A DNA stretch of 64,000 nucleotides from Caulochytrium protostelioides. Taxonomy: Eukaryota; Chytridiomycota; Caulochytriomycetes; Caulochytriales; Caulochytriaceae. A model generated the notes under the pieces. It did not search any database, was not told the origin of the DNA, and was given only the letters and a program-made list of their open reading frames with translations. The stretch lies in assembly GCA_003615045.1 (NCBI GenBank), contig ML014128.1, positions 62,001-126,000 of the forward strand. Direction: 5' to 3'. The position numbers and the translations under genes are program-made. Of this stretch, positions 9,968-22,200 are shown one piece after another. The number at the start of each line of letters is the position of its first letter. The first letter of the stretch is position 1.

Positions 9968-10496
9968 GGCGATAGGCGTTGGTGTGGCGGCCCGACACGA
10001 AGCGGAGGGATCCCGCGCGCGAGTTGGCGTCAATCGACCAATAGGGAGACGGGTGTCCCTGCATGCATGCGTGCCGAGGCGATGCGGTCGGAGTTTTCAG
10101 ACGGAGGCGGGCCATCATGATCTGCGGGACGGTTCGTACACCGACCCCTTCGTTGCCACAGGAACGCCAATTGGCCGGTTGATGGCTATTATTACTATTC
10201 TAATTGTTATTTTGAACAGGACCGCCGACGTGCCGTCTTTCCGGGGTCGCCGTGTCACGCCGAACCCCGGTGGTCGGTGTCGCGGCGGCTCGTCGGTGGC
10301 GCAGCTCTGGCGTGAGGCGAAGCGAGGCCCACAAAGCCATCGCTGCCTTCGCACTTCGTGGCATGACTTCATGTTGTCAAGCGGCGGTGCGGATCCGAAG
10401 CCGATCCGGCCGATCGGTGCGCGTGTCCCCTCTGAGACCATCGCGGACCCCGAGTCGGGGTCGACGGGACACCCTCGGCCACGGCCGCGTCCATAC
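9968..10496. other. Divergent intergenic segment upstream of the FAD/Rieske relic
   Basis: An AT-rich patch at about 10180-10218 stands out. The forward frame is open through here into the relic, but the residues are Arg/Pro/Gly-rich and show no FAD-binding GxGxxG motif. I found none in the other two forward frames either, so this is not a missed N-terminal domain. Confidence 0.5.
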
Positions 10497-11586
10497 CTCC
10501 TGCGGTACGGCTTCCGAGGGGAACCTCTGGGAGGCCTCGACCCGGGCGCCGCCGTCGTGTATCACGGTCAAGGCACGTTCCACCCCACCAAGTATCTGGT
10601 GGGCCTGGTAAAGGCCATGCAGCAGAAATGGCCGCAAAACCTGCGCATCTACACGCACACGCGTGCGTTTGAAATCAACGATGGCGATTCCCCCACCGTC
10701 AAAACGAGCGAGGGTCTGCAGATCACGGCGAAGGCCGTGATCGAGGCCACGAACACGCCTCTGCAGAAGCTGGCGATTGTTGCGAAGTTCTCGCCTCACC
10801 GCACCTATGCTGTGGCCTTCCGTCTGGCGCCGGGCCACGTTGTGGGTGACTACCTGCTCTATGATGACGACGACCCTTACATCTATGTCCGCAAGACGCA
10901 AGGCCAGGCTCCCGGTGAAGAATACCTGATCGTCGGCGGATGTGACCATCCTGTGGGGTCGTTCTCGAAAGACGGCCCCGAAGCCCCGTTCAAGCGCCTG
11001 CTGGAATGGACGCACAAGCGCTACCCCGATGCGGGTGAGGCCGTTTACCAGTGGAGCGGACAGGTGATAGAGCCGGCGGATCACGTGGCTTACATCGGCG
11101 AGAACGTGGGGAACAAGAACGTGTACGTGGTCACGGGCGATCGCCGGCAACGGTTTGACGCACGGCGTGCTCGCGGGGCGGCTGCTCGCGGACCAGATCA
11201 CGGGCAAAGCGCACCCGTCGCAGACGACGTTTGCAGCACACCGCAACCTGTCCGGGAAGCCGGCGGTGGACGCGGGCATCCACAACGTCAAGATCCAGGC
11301 GGCCTACGCGGGCCTCGCCAGGGGTGACGTGTCCGACATCGAGGACATCTTGCCGGGGACCGGCGCGGTGCTCGGCCCTCTGGCCGTGAAGGGCGCACCC
11401 CGCGCCGTGTACCGCGACGACGACGGCAAGGTGTACGAGTTCAGCGCGGTCTGCCCGCACTTGCAGGGGCCGCTGAAGTGGAACCCCGTCGAAAAGTCGT
11501 GGGACTGCCCGGCGCACGGCAGCCGCTTCAGCTGCAAGGGCATGCTGGTGCAGGGCCCGGCGAAGGGCAACATGACCCCGAAGTGA
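10497..11586 (+). pseudogene. FAD-dependent oxidoreductase with C-terminal Rieske domain, N-terminally truncated and frameshifted
   Basis: The family (glycine/D-amino-acid-oxidase fold plus a Rieske [2Fe-2S] domain, as in Bacillus YhfW) is normally about 500 residues: a GxGxxG FAD-binding half, a substrate half and the Rieske tail. Here similarity starts in the middle (VVYHGQGTFHPTKYL, about 10550), runs through AKAVIEATNTP, EEYLIVGGCDHPVG, YQWSGQVIEPADHVAYIG and VYVVTGD, and then breaks. At 11142-11145 four bases replace one codon, and the expected GNGLTHGVLAGRLLADQ continues in another frame from 11146. The Rieske ligands are present in that second frame: CPH (near 11452) and CPAH (near 11503). 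The unshifted frame runs on to a stop at 11327. With no Rossmann half and only about 530 bases separating it from the divergent neighbour, this looks like a young pseudogene. A local assembly error or a real frameshift event remains possible. Confidence 0.75.
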
Positions 11587-13294
11587 TCCCGTTCGCCCGT
11601 TCGCCCGCGCCGATGCGACGCCGTCGCATCCAATGTTGGGCCGTCTGCTTCCTCTGCCTTGGGCGGGGGGCAGGGGAGCGGGGTTCAGTGTCGCCAGACC
11701 TCTTTTACAAATATATAAAAGACAATTACCTCGGGATCGCCCATCTAAATCAGATTTGGCACAACAGGGGAAATCGTGCACACCGTCATTCCAGAGGATT
11801 TCTCACAAGTTTTCCACTCTCATCATGCACATCTGATTTATAGCACATCTTACACTTTCTGCGCAAACAGAAGGCTACTGATCACGTGCCGACTCTGGCG
11901 ACCACCCCCTTGATCAGGAGCCCCTTCCGGCAGACAGCGTGCATGAGCACAGCGTTTCTTGGGAAGGACCCCGGCAGAACAAGCCGTTTCCCTATGACCA
12001 TGGGGCTATGGCCAGGTCGACAGGTGAAAGTCGACCAGAGGACGCCCTGCGGGAAAAGGGGTATCCGGGCAGCAAGAGGCAGGCACAAACTTGGCAGGGC
12101 GATCTCTCTCAGCACGGTTGGGGCTTCTGCACGCATATGCTCCGGCGATTGCGGCAGCGCCGTATGCGCTCGATCCGCCACCCGTGCAAGCGTCAGCGCA
12201 CCCTCGCCCGTGCTCCGGGACTAAGGGGAGCGGTCCGTTCCAACGTCTCGGGCGTCCAAGGCGTGCGCTCAGCGCTTCCCCATCGTCCTGGTCGACGCGC
12301 TCCGGACGACCTCCTTCCCTCGGATGTCTTTCGGACCTGCGGCGGGACCCTCGTGTGGTGTGGCGCAGTCGCTCGTCCCGCGTTGGCGACCCCCCCCAAC
12401 ACGGGTGTCACGGCTGTTCTGAGCACATCCACCGATTCCGAAGCGTTGACAAGCGCAAGCTCACCGCGCTGCGTGCATCCGCGTTATCGCCGAGAGCGAG
12501 AGAACGTGGTCACAGCTTCTGCCAAACAGCATACGCGCAGCGGCATCCAGCGCCGTCGGACGCGTTTTGGCCAACCGCCGCTTCCCTCTCCCTGCTGCCG
12601 CTGCTGCCGCCCAGGTGTGAGGAGGTACTGCGATACCCCCATCCACCGGCCCTTTCTTTCATCTCGTTCTGACCCCGCTCCTCTTGCGCAACGACCAGCG
12701 CGACCCGCGTCGATCGGGACGGCCCCCTGTCGACCCATCGCTGGTGCTGCACGGAGCTGGCGGGCTAGCCAGCGCACCACCCCGCTGCGGCAGCGCCGCA
12801 CCGCGCCTCGCGCTCCGGTCTCCGGCGCCGCCTTCATCTGAGGCGCCGTCCTGCGTAGCGACACCGGCGATACGACGACGATTCTCGGCGGTGGTCGCCG
12901 CACGACGGAGCGCGTTTCTCCCTGACGTCGCCGCGCTCTCTCGCCGTTCACCCGTTGGCCCCATCAGCCGCCCCGAGCCCGCAGTCGCTTCCACCATCGT
13001 TGGCCGGCTCCCCGGCTGTCACCGCTGTCACCGCGGCTGTCCACCGCATCAGGACATCGAGCCCGCGTCAGGACGGCGCGTCTCATACCCGTGCGTCGCT
13101 GGTGCAGCCGCGATCCTGGCGAGACGGGCTGCCCTTAGTGGCACGCGGCCCACGTGCGCCTGCCTCCCCCTCCTCCACGACCACCCCGCACCGGGGCCCT
13201 TCATTGTTACCATCCATCCGTCCATCCGCGTGGCGAACGACGCCCTCGACACGGCGCACGGATCAGCGCCGGTACTTCTTTGTACGCCGTCGCC
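11587..13294. other. Intergenic, upstream of TRA1
   Basis: An AT-rich island at about 11700-11730 (TTTACAAATATATAAAAG) follows the relic's stop and resembles the 3'-end islands behind intact genes in this window. Another AT-richer stretch runs to about 11880. From 11940 to 13290 the sequence is GC-rich with accidental frames (His/Arg/Pro/Ser-rich); I recognise no gene. The last few hundred bases presumably hold the TRA1 promoter. Confidence 0.5.
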
Positions 13295-16200
13295 ATGATC
13301 ACTCAGGCCGACCTCGAGCTGTACGCGGCTCGGCTGTCGAACATCAGCCTCAAGGCGGAGGTGAAGCTGGCCATCGTCTCAGAAATGCGCGATGCGATCG
13401 AGGTCGTGCATTCGATGGAGTATGGCAGTTTTCTGACGCTGATGGTGCCGCCGTTTCTGCAGATTTTGCAGGACGCCCAGCTGCCGACAAGCACGGTGCC
13501 GTCGATAGACGAGAAGCTGCGCAATGCGATTCTCGAAGTGATCCACCGCTTTCCTCAGAACGACGTCTTGAAGCCGCACGCGTCCGAGATTCTGCAGGCG
13601 CTGATGGTGATACTGCGCCAGGACAATGAGGCGAACGCCGTGATCGCGCTCAAGATCCTCATCGAGCTGCACAAGGGCTACAAGACCGCCGTCGAGGGCC
13701 ATGTCGAAGAGTTCTTTGAGGTCGTGCTGACGATGTACGGCAACATGGATGCCGCGATGCGCGCGCGGTTCGAGATCCCGGCGGTCCAAACCGACCTACC
13801 GCCCACGACCGATCCGCAAGAAGCGCTGGCGCAGTCACGGCTTTTTATCCCGACCGGCCTGACGAGCTTCAAGGTTCTCACCGAGTGCCCGATTATCCTC
13901 GCGCTATTGTTCCGCTTGCATACGCCGCTGATGGCCACGAATGTGATCAAGTTCGTGCCCAAAATCATGCCGTGCCTGCAGCTGCAGCCGAAGCAGCAGC
14001 GTGAGGCTCAGGACGCGTACCGCGCCCGCACGGGCCAGGCCATGCTGGGCATGGCCGCGGAGAGCATGGACGCGCAGCAGCGCAACGCGTTCGCCGAGCT
14101 GAAAGCGCTGCAAGCGAAGTCCATCTCTTTTATCGCTTACATCTTGCACGCCAACAACTTTATGCCGCTGCTGCAGCCCTACCAAGCGGCGATCGCCGAC
14201 GCGGTGGTGAGTCTGCTACTGAGCTGCCCGGCCGAGTCAAGCGCGACTCGGCGTGAGCTGCTCGTCGCCACGCGCCACGTGTGGTACTCCGACTTCCGTG
14301 TGGCGTTCACCGTCCATCTGGACACGCTGCTCGACGAGGATGTGCTGCTCGGTCAGGGCGTGACGACCCGCGAACTGCTGCGCCCTCTCGCGCACTCGGT
14401 TCTCGTCGACCTGATCCACCATTCGCGAAATGAACTGACCCCAAAGCAGTTGTGGACCACCGTGCAGATCTACAGTCGCAACCTGCACGACCCGGCCTTT
14501 GCGCCAAATATCCAGACCATGTGTGCGAAGCTACTGCTGAACCTTGTCGAGAGCTTGATGAAGCATAGCGCCAAGACCGCGCATGCGACGGCGCCTGGCG
14601 CGCCGCCCAGCCGCACGGCCCTCACACCGGCCCAGGCCCGACGGATGCTGCTGTTTATACTCGCGAGCCTCGCGAGCAAGCTCAAGAACATCAACGAGAG
14701 CTACGATGCCGTCATGACTGCAGCCGATAAGCTCGTGGGGCCGACCGGCGTCGTGACCGCTGCCGACAAGGCCAAGTATGATAACCGCTCCTTTGCTGCG
14801 GTGGGGGAGATCGAGTACTGGACCGATCTCGGGTTTGTCCAGCCCATCTGTACAAGCCATCGCGCTCTGCCGAGCTCGCCGGAGCCAGTGAAGGATGTGA
14901 AGTTTTTGCTCAAGAACGTCATCAACGGCATCAAGAGTCTGCTGGTCGCCTTACGCTCGGTTGCGCCCAGCATGGTGCCCGGCGAGGGCGACGACGATGT
15001 AATTGATCTTGACGCGCCGGCGCGCACGCCTTTGCCTCCGCTCGGCCCGCCGAGTACGGCGGCGGCTGCGGAGGGAGGCGTTGATGCATCCAAGCCATCA
15101 CCGGCTGCCACCGCCGCCGCCGCGCCAGCCGCGGCAGCAACAGCAAGCACCACGACGTTGAGCGTCCGCCTGCCACGGGTCGCGTTGACGACGAATGCGT
15201 GGATGATGGAGCTGCACCGCCAGATTTTCCGTGAAGGCCTAATCAGCTTCCATTACTATTTTGTCCGCGGCACGAGTAGCATCAGCAACAGTAGCAACAC
15301 CAACAGCAGCAGCGGCTCGAGTGTTATTCCGACAGGAGCGACTGCGCCGAGTGGTGGAGGCCCGAGCGTCAGTCGGGAAGCCAAGGAAGCGCTTGAGCTG
15401 TTCGCGACAATATTTATCCAACTGGACGCGCCCGCGTTCCAAGAGCTCTTTTCGACGGAGATGCCGTTCCTCTTTGAGCGGATCTTTGAAAACAACGCGA
15501 TCCTCGCCGTGCCACAGTATCTACTCGCGAACGCGACGGTCAGCACGCCGTTCGCCGGTCTGCTGCTTCGGTTCTTGGTAGACCGCATTGAAGACCTCGG
15601 CGGCGCCGACAGCGTCAAGGCGAACGTGCTGCTGCGCCTCTTCAAGCTGCTCTTTATGGCGGTGACTCTGTTCCCCGAGCGCAACGAAGCTGTGCTTCGT
15701 CCGCACCTGGGCCACATCATCATCTCAGCCATGAACCTGAGCCATCACGCGCAGAACGCACTCAACTACTTTAGTCTACTGCGCGCCCTTTTCCGCGCGA
15801 TTGGCGGCGGCCGTTTCGAGGTCCTGTACCAGGAAGTGCTACCCCTCCTGCAGGTTCTGCTGGAGGGCCTCAACCACCTGTTGACTTCAGCCCAGAAGCC
15901 CGCGATGCGCGAGCTCTTTGTCGAGCTCTGCCTGACGATCCCCGTCCGGCTCTCGGTCCTGCTGCCGTACCTCAACTTCCTGATGAAGCCGCTCGTGGTC
16001 GCGCTGCAGTCTAGCAGCGACCTTGTTTCGCAGGGCCTGCGCACCCTCGAGCTGTGCATCGACAATCTGACGCAGGATTTCCTCGAGCCCGTCATGGCGC
16101 CATTCCTCTCGGAGCTCATGACCACGCTGTGGTCTCACCTGAAGCCTCTTCCGCACGATCAAGTCCACTCCCACACCACCATCCGTATCCTTGGCAAGCT

Positions 16201-19200
16201 AGGAGGCCGCAACCGCCGTGTGCTCAACGAGGGCCTTAAACTCACGCACAAGCTCGCTGCCGACTCGGGCTTCAAGGTTGTCTTTGCCCTCAATGAAGAG
16301 GAACTGCGCGCCTCCGACCACGACACCGTCCGCGCCGGACCCGTCGCAGCCGGCGATGACACCCACGACGATGGCATCCGTGGCGCAGCGACCTCGGCGG
16401 CGCCTACGGCGGCCTCCGCCGCTACGAAGCACTGTGAGACCGCTGGCGAGATCGACGGCCGTCCAGCCGGGGCATCCCGCTCGTCGCCCGGCCGGACGCT
16501 AGACGGTGCTATCGTGTTGACCTGCGACCTCGGCGAGTCGCTCGAACGCGTGCTTACAGCGATGGGCACGTGTCCCACGCCTGCCGAGACGCCCGATGGT
16601 CTCGAGCCCGGTGGGGCCTCGGGAGCCGCGTCCGCAGCATCGACGGCGACATCGGCGTCGGTGCTCACCCGCCACCGCGACCTCGATCTCGGCGTCTTCT
16701 ACCGCCAGGAAATGCTGCATCTGGCCATGGCGTCCGTGACGGCGCTGCTGCGCATGGAGACGTTGCCAGCCATGATCGAGGCTGCCGGGTCGAGCCACCG
16801 GCTCGCCGCGGACATCATCACATTCGTGAGCGATGCGCCCATCCGCCGCGCCGACGATGCCACCTCGCCCTTCCTGGAACTCGAGATCGCCAGCGACGCC
16901 TCACGCGTCATGCACGCGTCGGCCATCGCCCAGGCGCTGCAAGTTGTCTTTGCCGCCCTCACGTTCCCGGACACGCACGCCGAAGCCCATGCAATGCTTA
17001 CCCGCGTGACGCGCCATGTGGCGGTACTCGTCTGCCTGGAGCACGTGGCCGACCCGCCGGGCACCGCCAACGTCCATGCCGCCTCGGCGGTCCCGCCGCT
17101 CACGTTCGTGTCGGCCGCCGCCTCCCAGGCGGACGGCTTCCTACAGGCTTTGACGCACGCCATCACCGCGACCTCGTCGATGGCCGCGATCCGCACGACC
17201 ATGGACACCGACACCGACCCCGAAACGAAGCTCGACCCCGCCGATCTCCAGCGCGATCCGCAGTACCAGGCCCTCGCCTTTCTGCGGTCCTTCCACGCGG
17301 GCTGCGTGGCGCTTGTCGGCCCGCGCCGCGTGCGCGGCCTCAAAGTCTTCCACACGCTTGTCTCGACCTTGTGCAACGACTGTTACAAGGAGCAAAGCAC
17401 CAAGAAGGCCGGCGGTGCCGTCGGCATTTCCGCCGTCATCCATCTGATGCGCCGCGACCGCGCGTGGATCCAGGCCCACGAGCTTGCGTTCGTGAAAGCT
17501 CTCCTCTATGTGCTGAAGGATACGTCGCCCGAGATGGTGCCGGCCTGCTCGACCCTCGCCGAAGAAACGCTCCAGCTGGTCCTGACTATCTGCCATATCC
17601 AGCCGAAGACTAACGAGGCGTCGGCGGATCAATCAGCTGCTCCCCTCACGGCGTCGGCGTCAGCATCAGCGGCAACCGCGGCGTCAACACCGGGATCGGG
17701 ATCAGGATCGCCGGCGGCGGCACTGGCACCGGCACCTGCAGCTCCCTCGCCAGCCCTGCCGGCGCCCGAATCGGCCGAAACGCCGGCGCCCGCTTCACAG
17801 GCTGGCGCGGTCGGTTCACATGAGGCTGCTGCTGCGGCCGGAACCCTGTTGGCTGTGGACTCAACGCCACTAGCTGCCGCCGCCGCCACGCCTACTGGGA
17901 CCGCTGCCACGCCGCCGTCCTCGTCGTCGCCGGTGAAGCCATCGTCAAAATCACCGCCGCCGCCGCCTCACACGGCCGCGTTCAACTGTCTTATCGCACT
18001 GCTGATCTCGGAGTTGAGCAACACGAACGCACGGGTCCGCGCGACGGTGCAGAAAGCGCTGGCGACGCTCGAGCGGCTGCGCGGACAGGCCGTCAGCGAT
18101 ATCCTCCGTCCCGTCGCGGACCGACTGCTGCTGCCCATTTTTGCTAAGCCACTGCGCGCCTTGCCGCACACGATGCAGATCGGCCATATTGAGGCCGTCA
18201 CGTTCTGCTTGGACCTGCGGCCGTCGCTGCTGAGTTTCAATGACGAACTCATCCGGCTGCTGCACGAGGCGCTCGCGCTGGCGGATGCCGAAGATCACGC
18301 GCTCATCAGCAAGAACAATCAGTACAAAATGACAGCGAGCCTGACGAATCTCCGCGTCGTGTGCATCCAACTGCTCTCCTCGGCCCTGAGCTGTCCTGAC
18401 TTCAAGCAACCCGAGCCTGACACGACACGCGGACGCATCATTTCGATCTTCTTCAAGAGCCTCTATTCCAAATCGTCGCAGGTCGTTGAGGTCGCGAACG
18501 CTGGCTTGAAGAAGGTGCTCCAGCAGCAGCAGAAGTTGTCCAAGGACCTACTTCAGGTCGGGTTGCGGCCGGTGCTCGTGAACATTAGCGACCCCAAGCG
18601 CCTCACGGTGCCCAGCTTAGAAGGGCTGGCGCGACTCCTGCAGCTGCTGACCAATTACTTTAAAGTCGAGATCGGCAAGAAGCTTTTGGACCACTTGCAC
18701 CACTGGAGCTCGCCGCAGGCCCTGGAGGACGCGTCGTCGCGCCTGCTTTCGGAGGTCGAGGATCTTAAGATCATGGTCGCCATCCTGGAAGTCTTTCCCT
18801 TGCTGCCCACGACGGCGAACATCTTCTTGGACGACCTAATGGGCGCCGTGGTGGGGATCGAACGCCATCTGAAGCGCTGCGGATCCAGCCCCTTGCGCCC
18901 ACCGACCCTCAAGTTCCTCTGCCGGTATCCGGACGACGCCCTGCGTTGGTTTATGGACCACTACGCAACCCCCGACATGGCCAGCCTCTTCCTCAACATG
19001 ATCGAAATGCCGGACGCCCAGCCGCTTCGCACCGTCGTTACCCGCCGCATCGAGGCCATCGCCGAGCGCCTCGTCCAAGCCGACCACGTGGCTCTGTTCC
19101 TCACAGTCCTCCAGCGCTTGCTGCGAAGTGACCCGCGGCTCCTCGCCGCGAATCCAGCCTTGTGGCAGCATGTCGTGACCCTGTGGGGCAAATGCTGTGC

Positions 19201-22200
19201 CGTCCCACGCAATCCAGGAGCAGGAGACCTCGCTCTGGCGAGTCCACCGCCGGCGTCATCAGCGTCTGCTGCGGCGCCCGTCAAGGGGGAACTCAAGGCC
19301 GCGTCGGCCGCGTCGCCGGGCGCCTCCGCGGCGGCTGGGACGATAGCGACGCCGGGAACCCCCGTGACCACCACCGCGGTGATGGCGACGACGACGATGG
19401 TGGCGCTGCCAAACGGCGACGCGAGCCATACCACGACGTCGCCGACCGCTGCGGTCACAAACGCCGCCGCAGCCGGCGTTGAGCGTGTGATAGCTCACGC
19501 GAAGGTTCGCCCCAATTTTGAAGTCATTGCGCCGTTGCTCCTGCAGATCATCTTGACGCATCTGGGTCAGATTCCGCGCACCGCTGAGATCCCGCTGCTG
19601 TTTGATGTGCTCGGTGCCCTGGACATGAAAGCCATCATGGACACGACGGCGCTGCGCCGATTCCTGCTGGAGCGCATGATCTACCACGTTGACCTTGAAG
19701 AACGTCGCGCTGTGATGTCCGTCTTTCTGGAGCGGTTCGAGCACCCGGGGCTGCCAGACCACGTCAAAGCACGTGATTTGCGCATGCTCGTGGTGCCGAT
19801 GCTGCTATGGACGTTCAAGAACCATCCCGACGTCGGCGAAGCCTTGTGCCATGCCCCGCTGATGGAGCAGATTTACAGTAAGATCTGGAAACCCATGCAG
19901 CGCGATGGCCACGGGTGGTCCAGCAGTCTCCGCGTCGAGGTGCTGCAGCTATCAACGTGCCTGGTGGGCCATCTGCCGGGGATGATTACGGAGTCCCGGG
20001 GCCTACTTATGCGCACCGCATGGAAGTGGGCAAAGCCCGATGACGCCGAAAAGCTGGATGACATGACGTGCAAGCAAGCCGCCTACGTCTTTATGGCGAC
20101 GTTCATCGCCAACATCGAGAGCCCGCCCAAGATCGTGATTCAAGTTTACGCGGCGCTGCTGCGTGGACACCAGTCCGAGAGCCGCAACCTCGTTCGCCAG
20201 GCTCTCGATATCCTGCTGCCCGTGATGCCGCGGCGCGTCAAGGACAAAGAGAGCGTATCTGGGCTGCCCACGTGGGTCGCGTGGACGCGCAAGATTATGA
20301 TCCAGGATAGCCACACTGTGACGCAGTTGCTGCTGCTGTACCTGATGATCATCCGGCACACGAAGCTGTTTTGGCCCTACCGCGACCACTTCATTGCGCA
20401 ATGCATCAATTCTCTGCAGCGCTTGGGCCTGTCGCCGAATGCGACCCCCGACACTCGCTCGCTCACCCTGAGCATGACCCAGCTTATCATCGACTGGGAG
20501 GCCATGTCGGACGAGGCGCAGCGCGAGGTCGCGAATGCGGCTTCAACGGCGGTAGCGTCGTCTTCCGACCGCATAGACATGGCCCTGGACGCTGGCGCCT
20601 CACCGAACGGCCGTCTGAAGCGCCGTCACGATGCGATGGCTAATGATAGCAGCACCGCCAGTGATGCAGCTGGATCTGCTGGAGCTACTTCTTCATCCCC
20701 GGATCCAGCCATCCACTCGACCATCCCGGTGCACCACCAGGAAAATCATTTGTTGTACCTCGTGCGGTTTGCGCTAATGGCACTGGCCGATCCGTCGCGC
20801 AAGCACCTGCTCAACCGCACCCTCCACTACCTCTCGCAGCTGAGCCGCCGGTGGGTCGATGCGTCGGTCCGCGCGGCCTGGCTCGACCGCCTGCTCACCG
20901 CCGAGGTGACCGACGAGACGGTCGGCACGATTCTCGGCGCGTGCGAGATCATGGCGCTGTTGCTCGCTCCGCGCATCGACCGCGCCGAGCCCGCCGTTCT
21001 CGCGCCGTTCGCGCGCCTCTTCGAGCGATGGATCAAGGCCGACAAGCCGCGCGTGCTGCGCGCCGTCCAGCCGCTGCTGAAGCCGTTCTTCGACCGCATC
21101 AAGACCCTGAGGCCGATTACGGCCGGCGGCACTGCGGGGAGCGGTCACGCGTCGACTGCCGAAACGACACCTGAGCTCGTGGCGTTGGTCGAGACGGCCG
21201 ACGCTGTGCTGGTGCGCTCGCTCGCCGAGACCACACAGAGCCAGACCGTCGTGTGCTTGCTTGAAGCGATGCACGACTATCGCGCCGACGAGATGACGGA
21301 GCTCCTGCCGGACATCCTCAAGCTCTTCCAGAAGCTCGCGGACGACCACGTCGAGCTGGCCAAACTGACGGCACCGCCGCCGCCCACGAGCTCGAGCACA
21401 GGTGCCGCCGCAAGCGCTGCTGCCATGGCGACGGCGACCGCCTCGGCCAACACAACTGCAGGCGGCGACGCGGCGAAGGGCAAAGACGGCGCGGACGGCA
21501 CGGCGCCGGACGGCAGTTACGTGTCCGTGCTGCCAGCGCCGCTTACCGACAAAACCTCGCTCGATCGCTACATGATGGTGACCTTGCTGGGGATTCTCAA
21601 AGACCGCATGGCTCCCCTGGGCGACCAGCGCCGCTCCCTTATGGCCTGCCTGGGCTCGCTCATCAGCCATACCCACGACCGCGAGCTGCTGGCCTTCTTG
21701 CTGCAACTCACCAAGAGCTGGATTGCCGCGCGCCGCGAGACCTTCCCGACCATCAAGGAAAAGGCGAATTTGATGGTGAAGTTTTTGGTGCTACGCGACC
21801 GCGACGAGGCCCTGACGACCGAGTACTTGCAGCTCGTGGCCGATATCTATGGCAACCCTGTGTTTGCGCGCACCGAAATGACCGTCAGGCTCGAGCCGGC
21901 GTTTCTATACGGGACGTCCCACCCTAACCCTGTGCTGCGCCACCGCTTCCTCAGTATCCTGGACGGCAGCGTCACACCCAAGCTGTTCCCGCGTCTGCAG
22001 TACATCTTTGGCATCCAGAACTGGGAAACGCTGTCGGGCCACTACTGGCTCCAGCAAGCGTTGGATCTGCTGCTCGGCGCGATGGACCGCGATGCGCCGC
22101 TCGTGCTTGGTCCCGTCCTCGGCCACCTGGCCTCACGCGCCGCCTCGCGGAACGCCAACCACGATTTATACCCTTTGCAGATCTTGGCGCGCGGCGAGAC

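Noticed and set aside
11939-12841. 300-residue plus frame upstream of TRA1
   Set aside because: Open by GC bias only; His/Arg/Ser/Pro-rich, no conserved block, overlapped by equally long frames on both strands.
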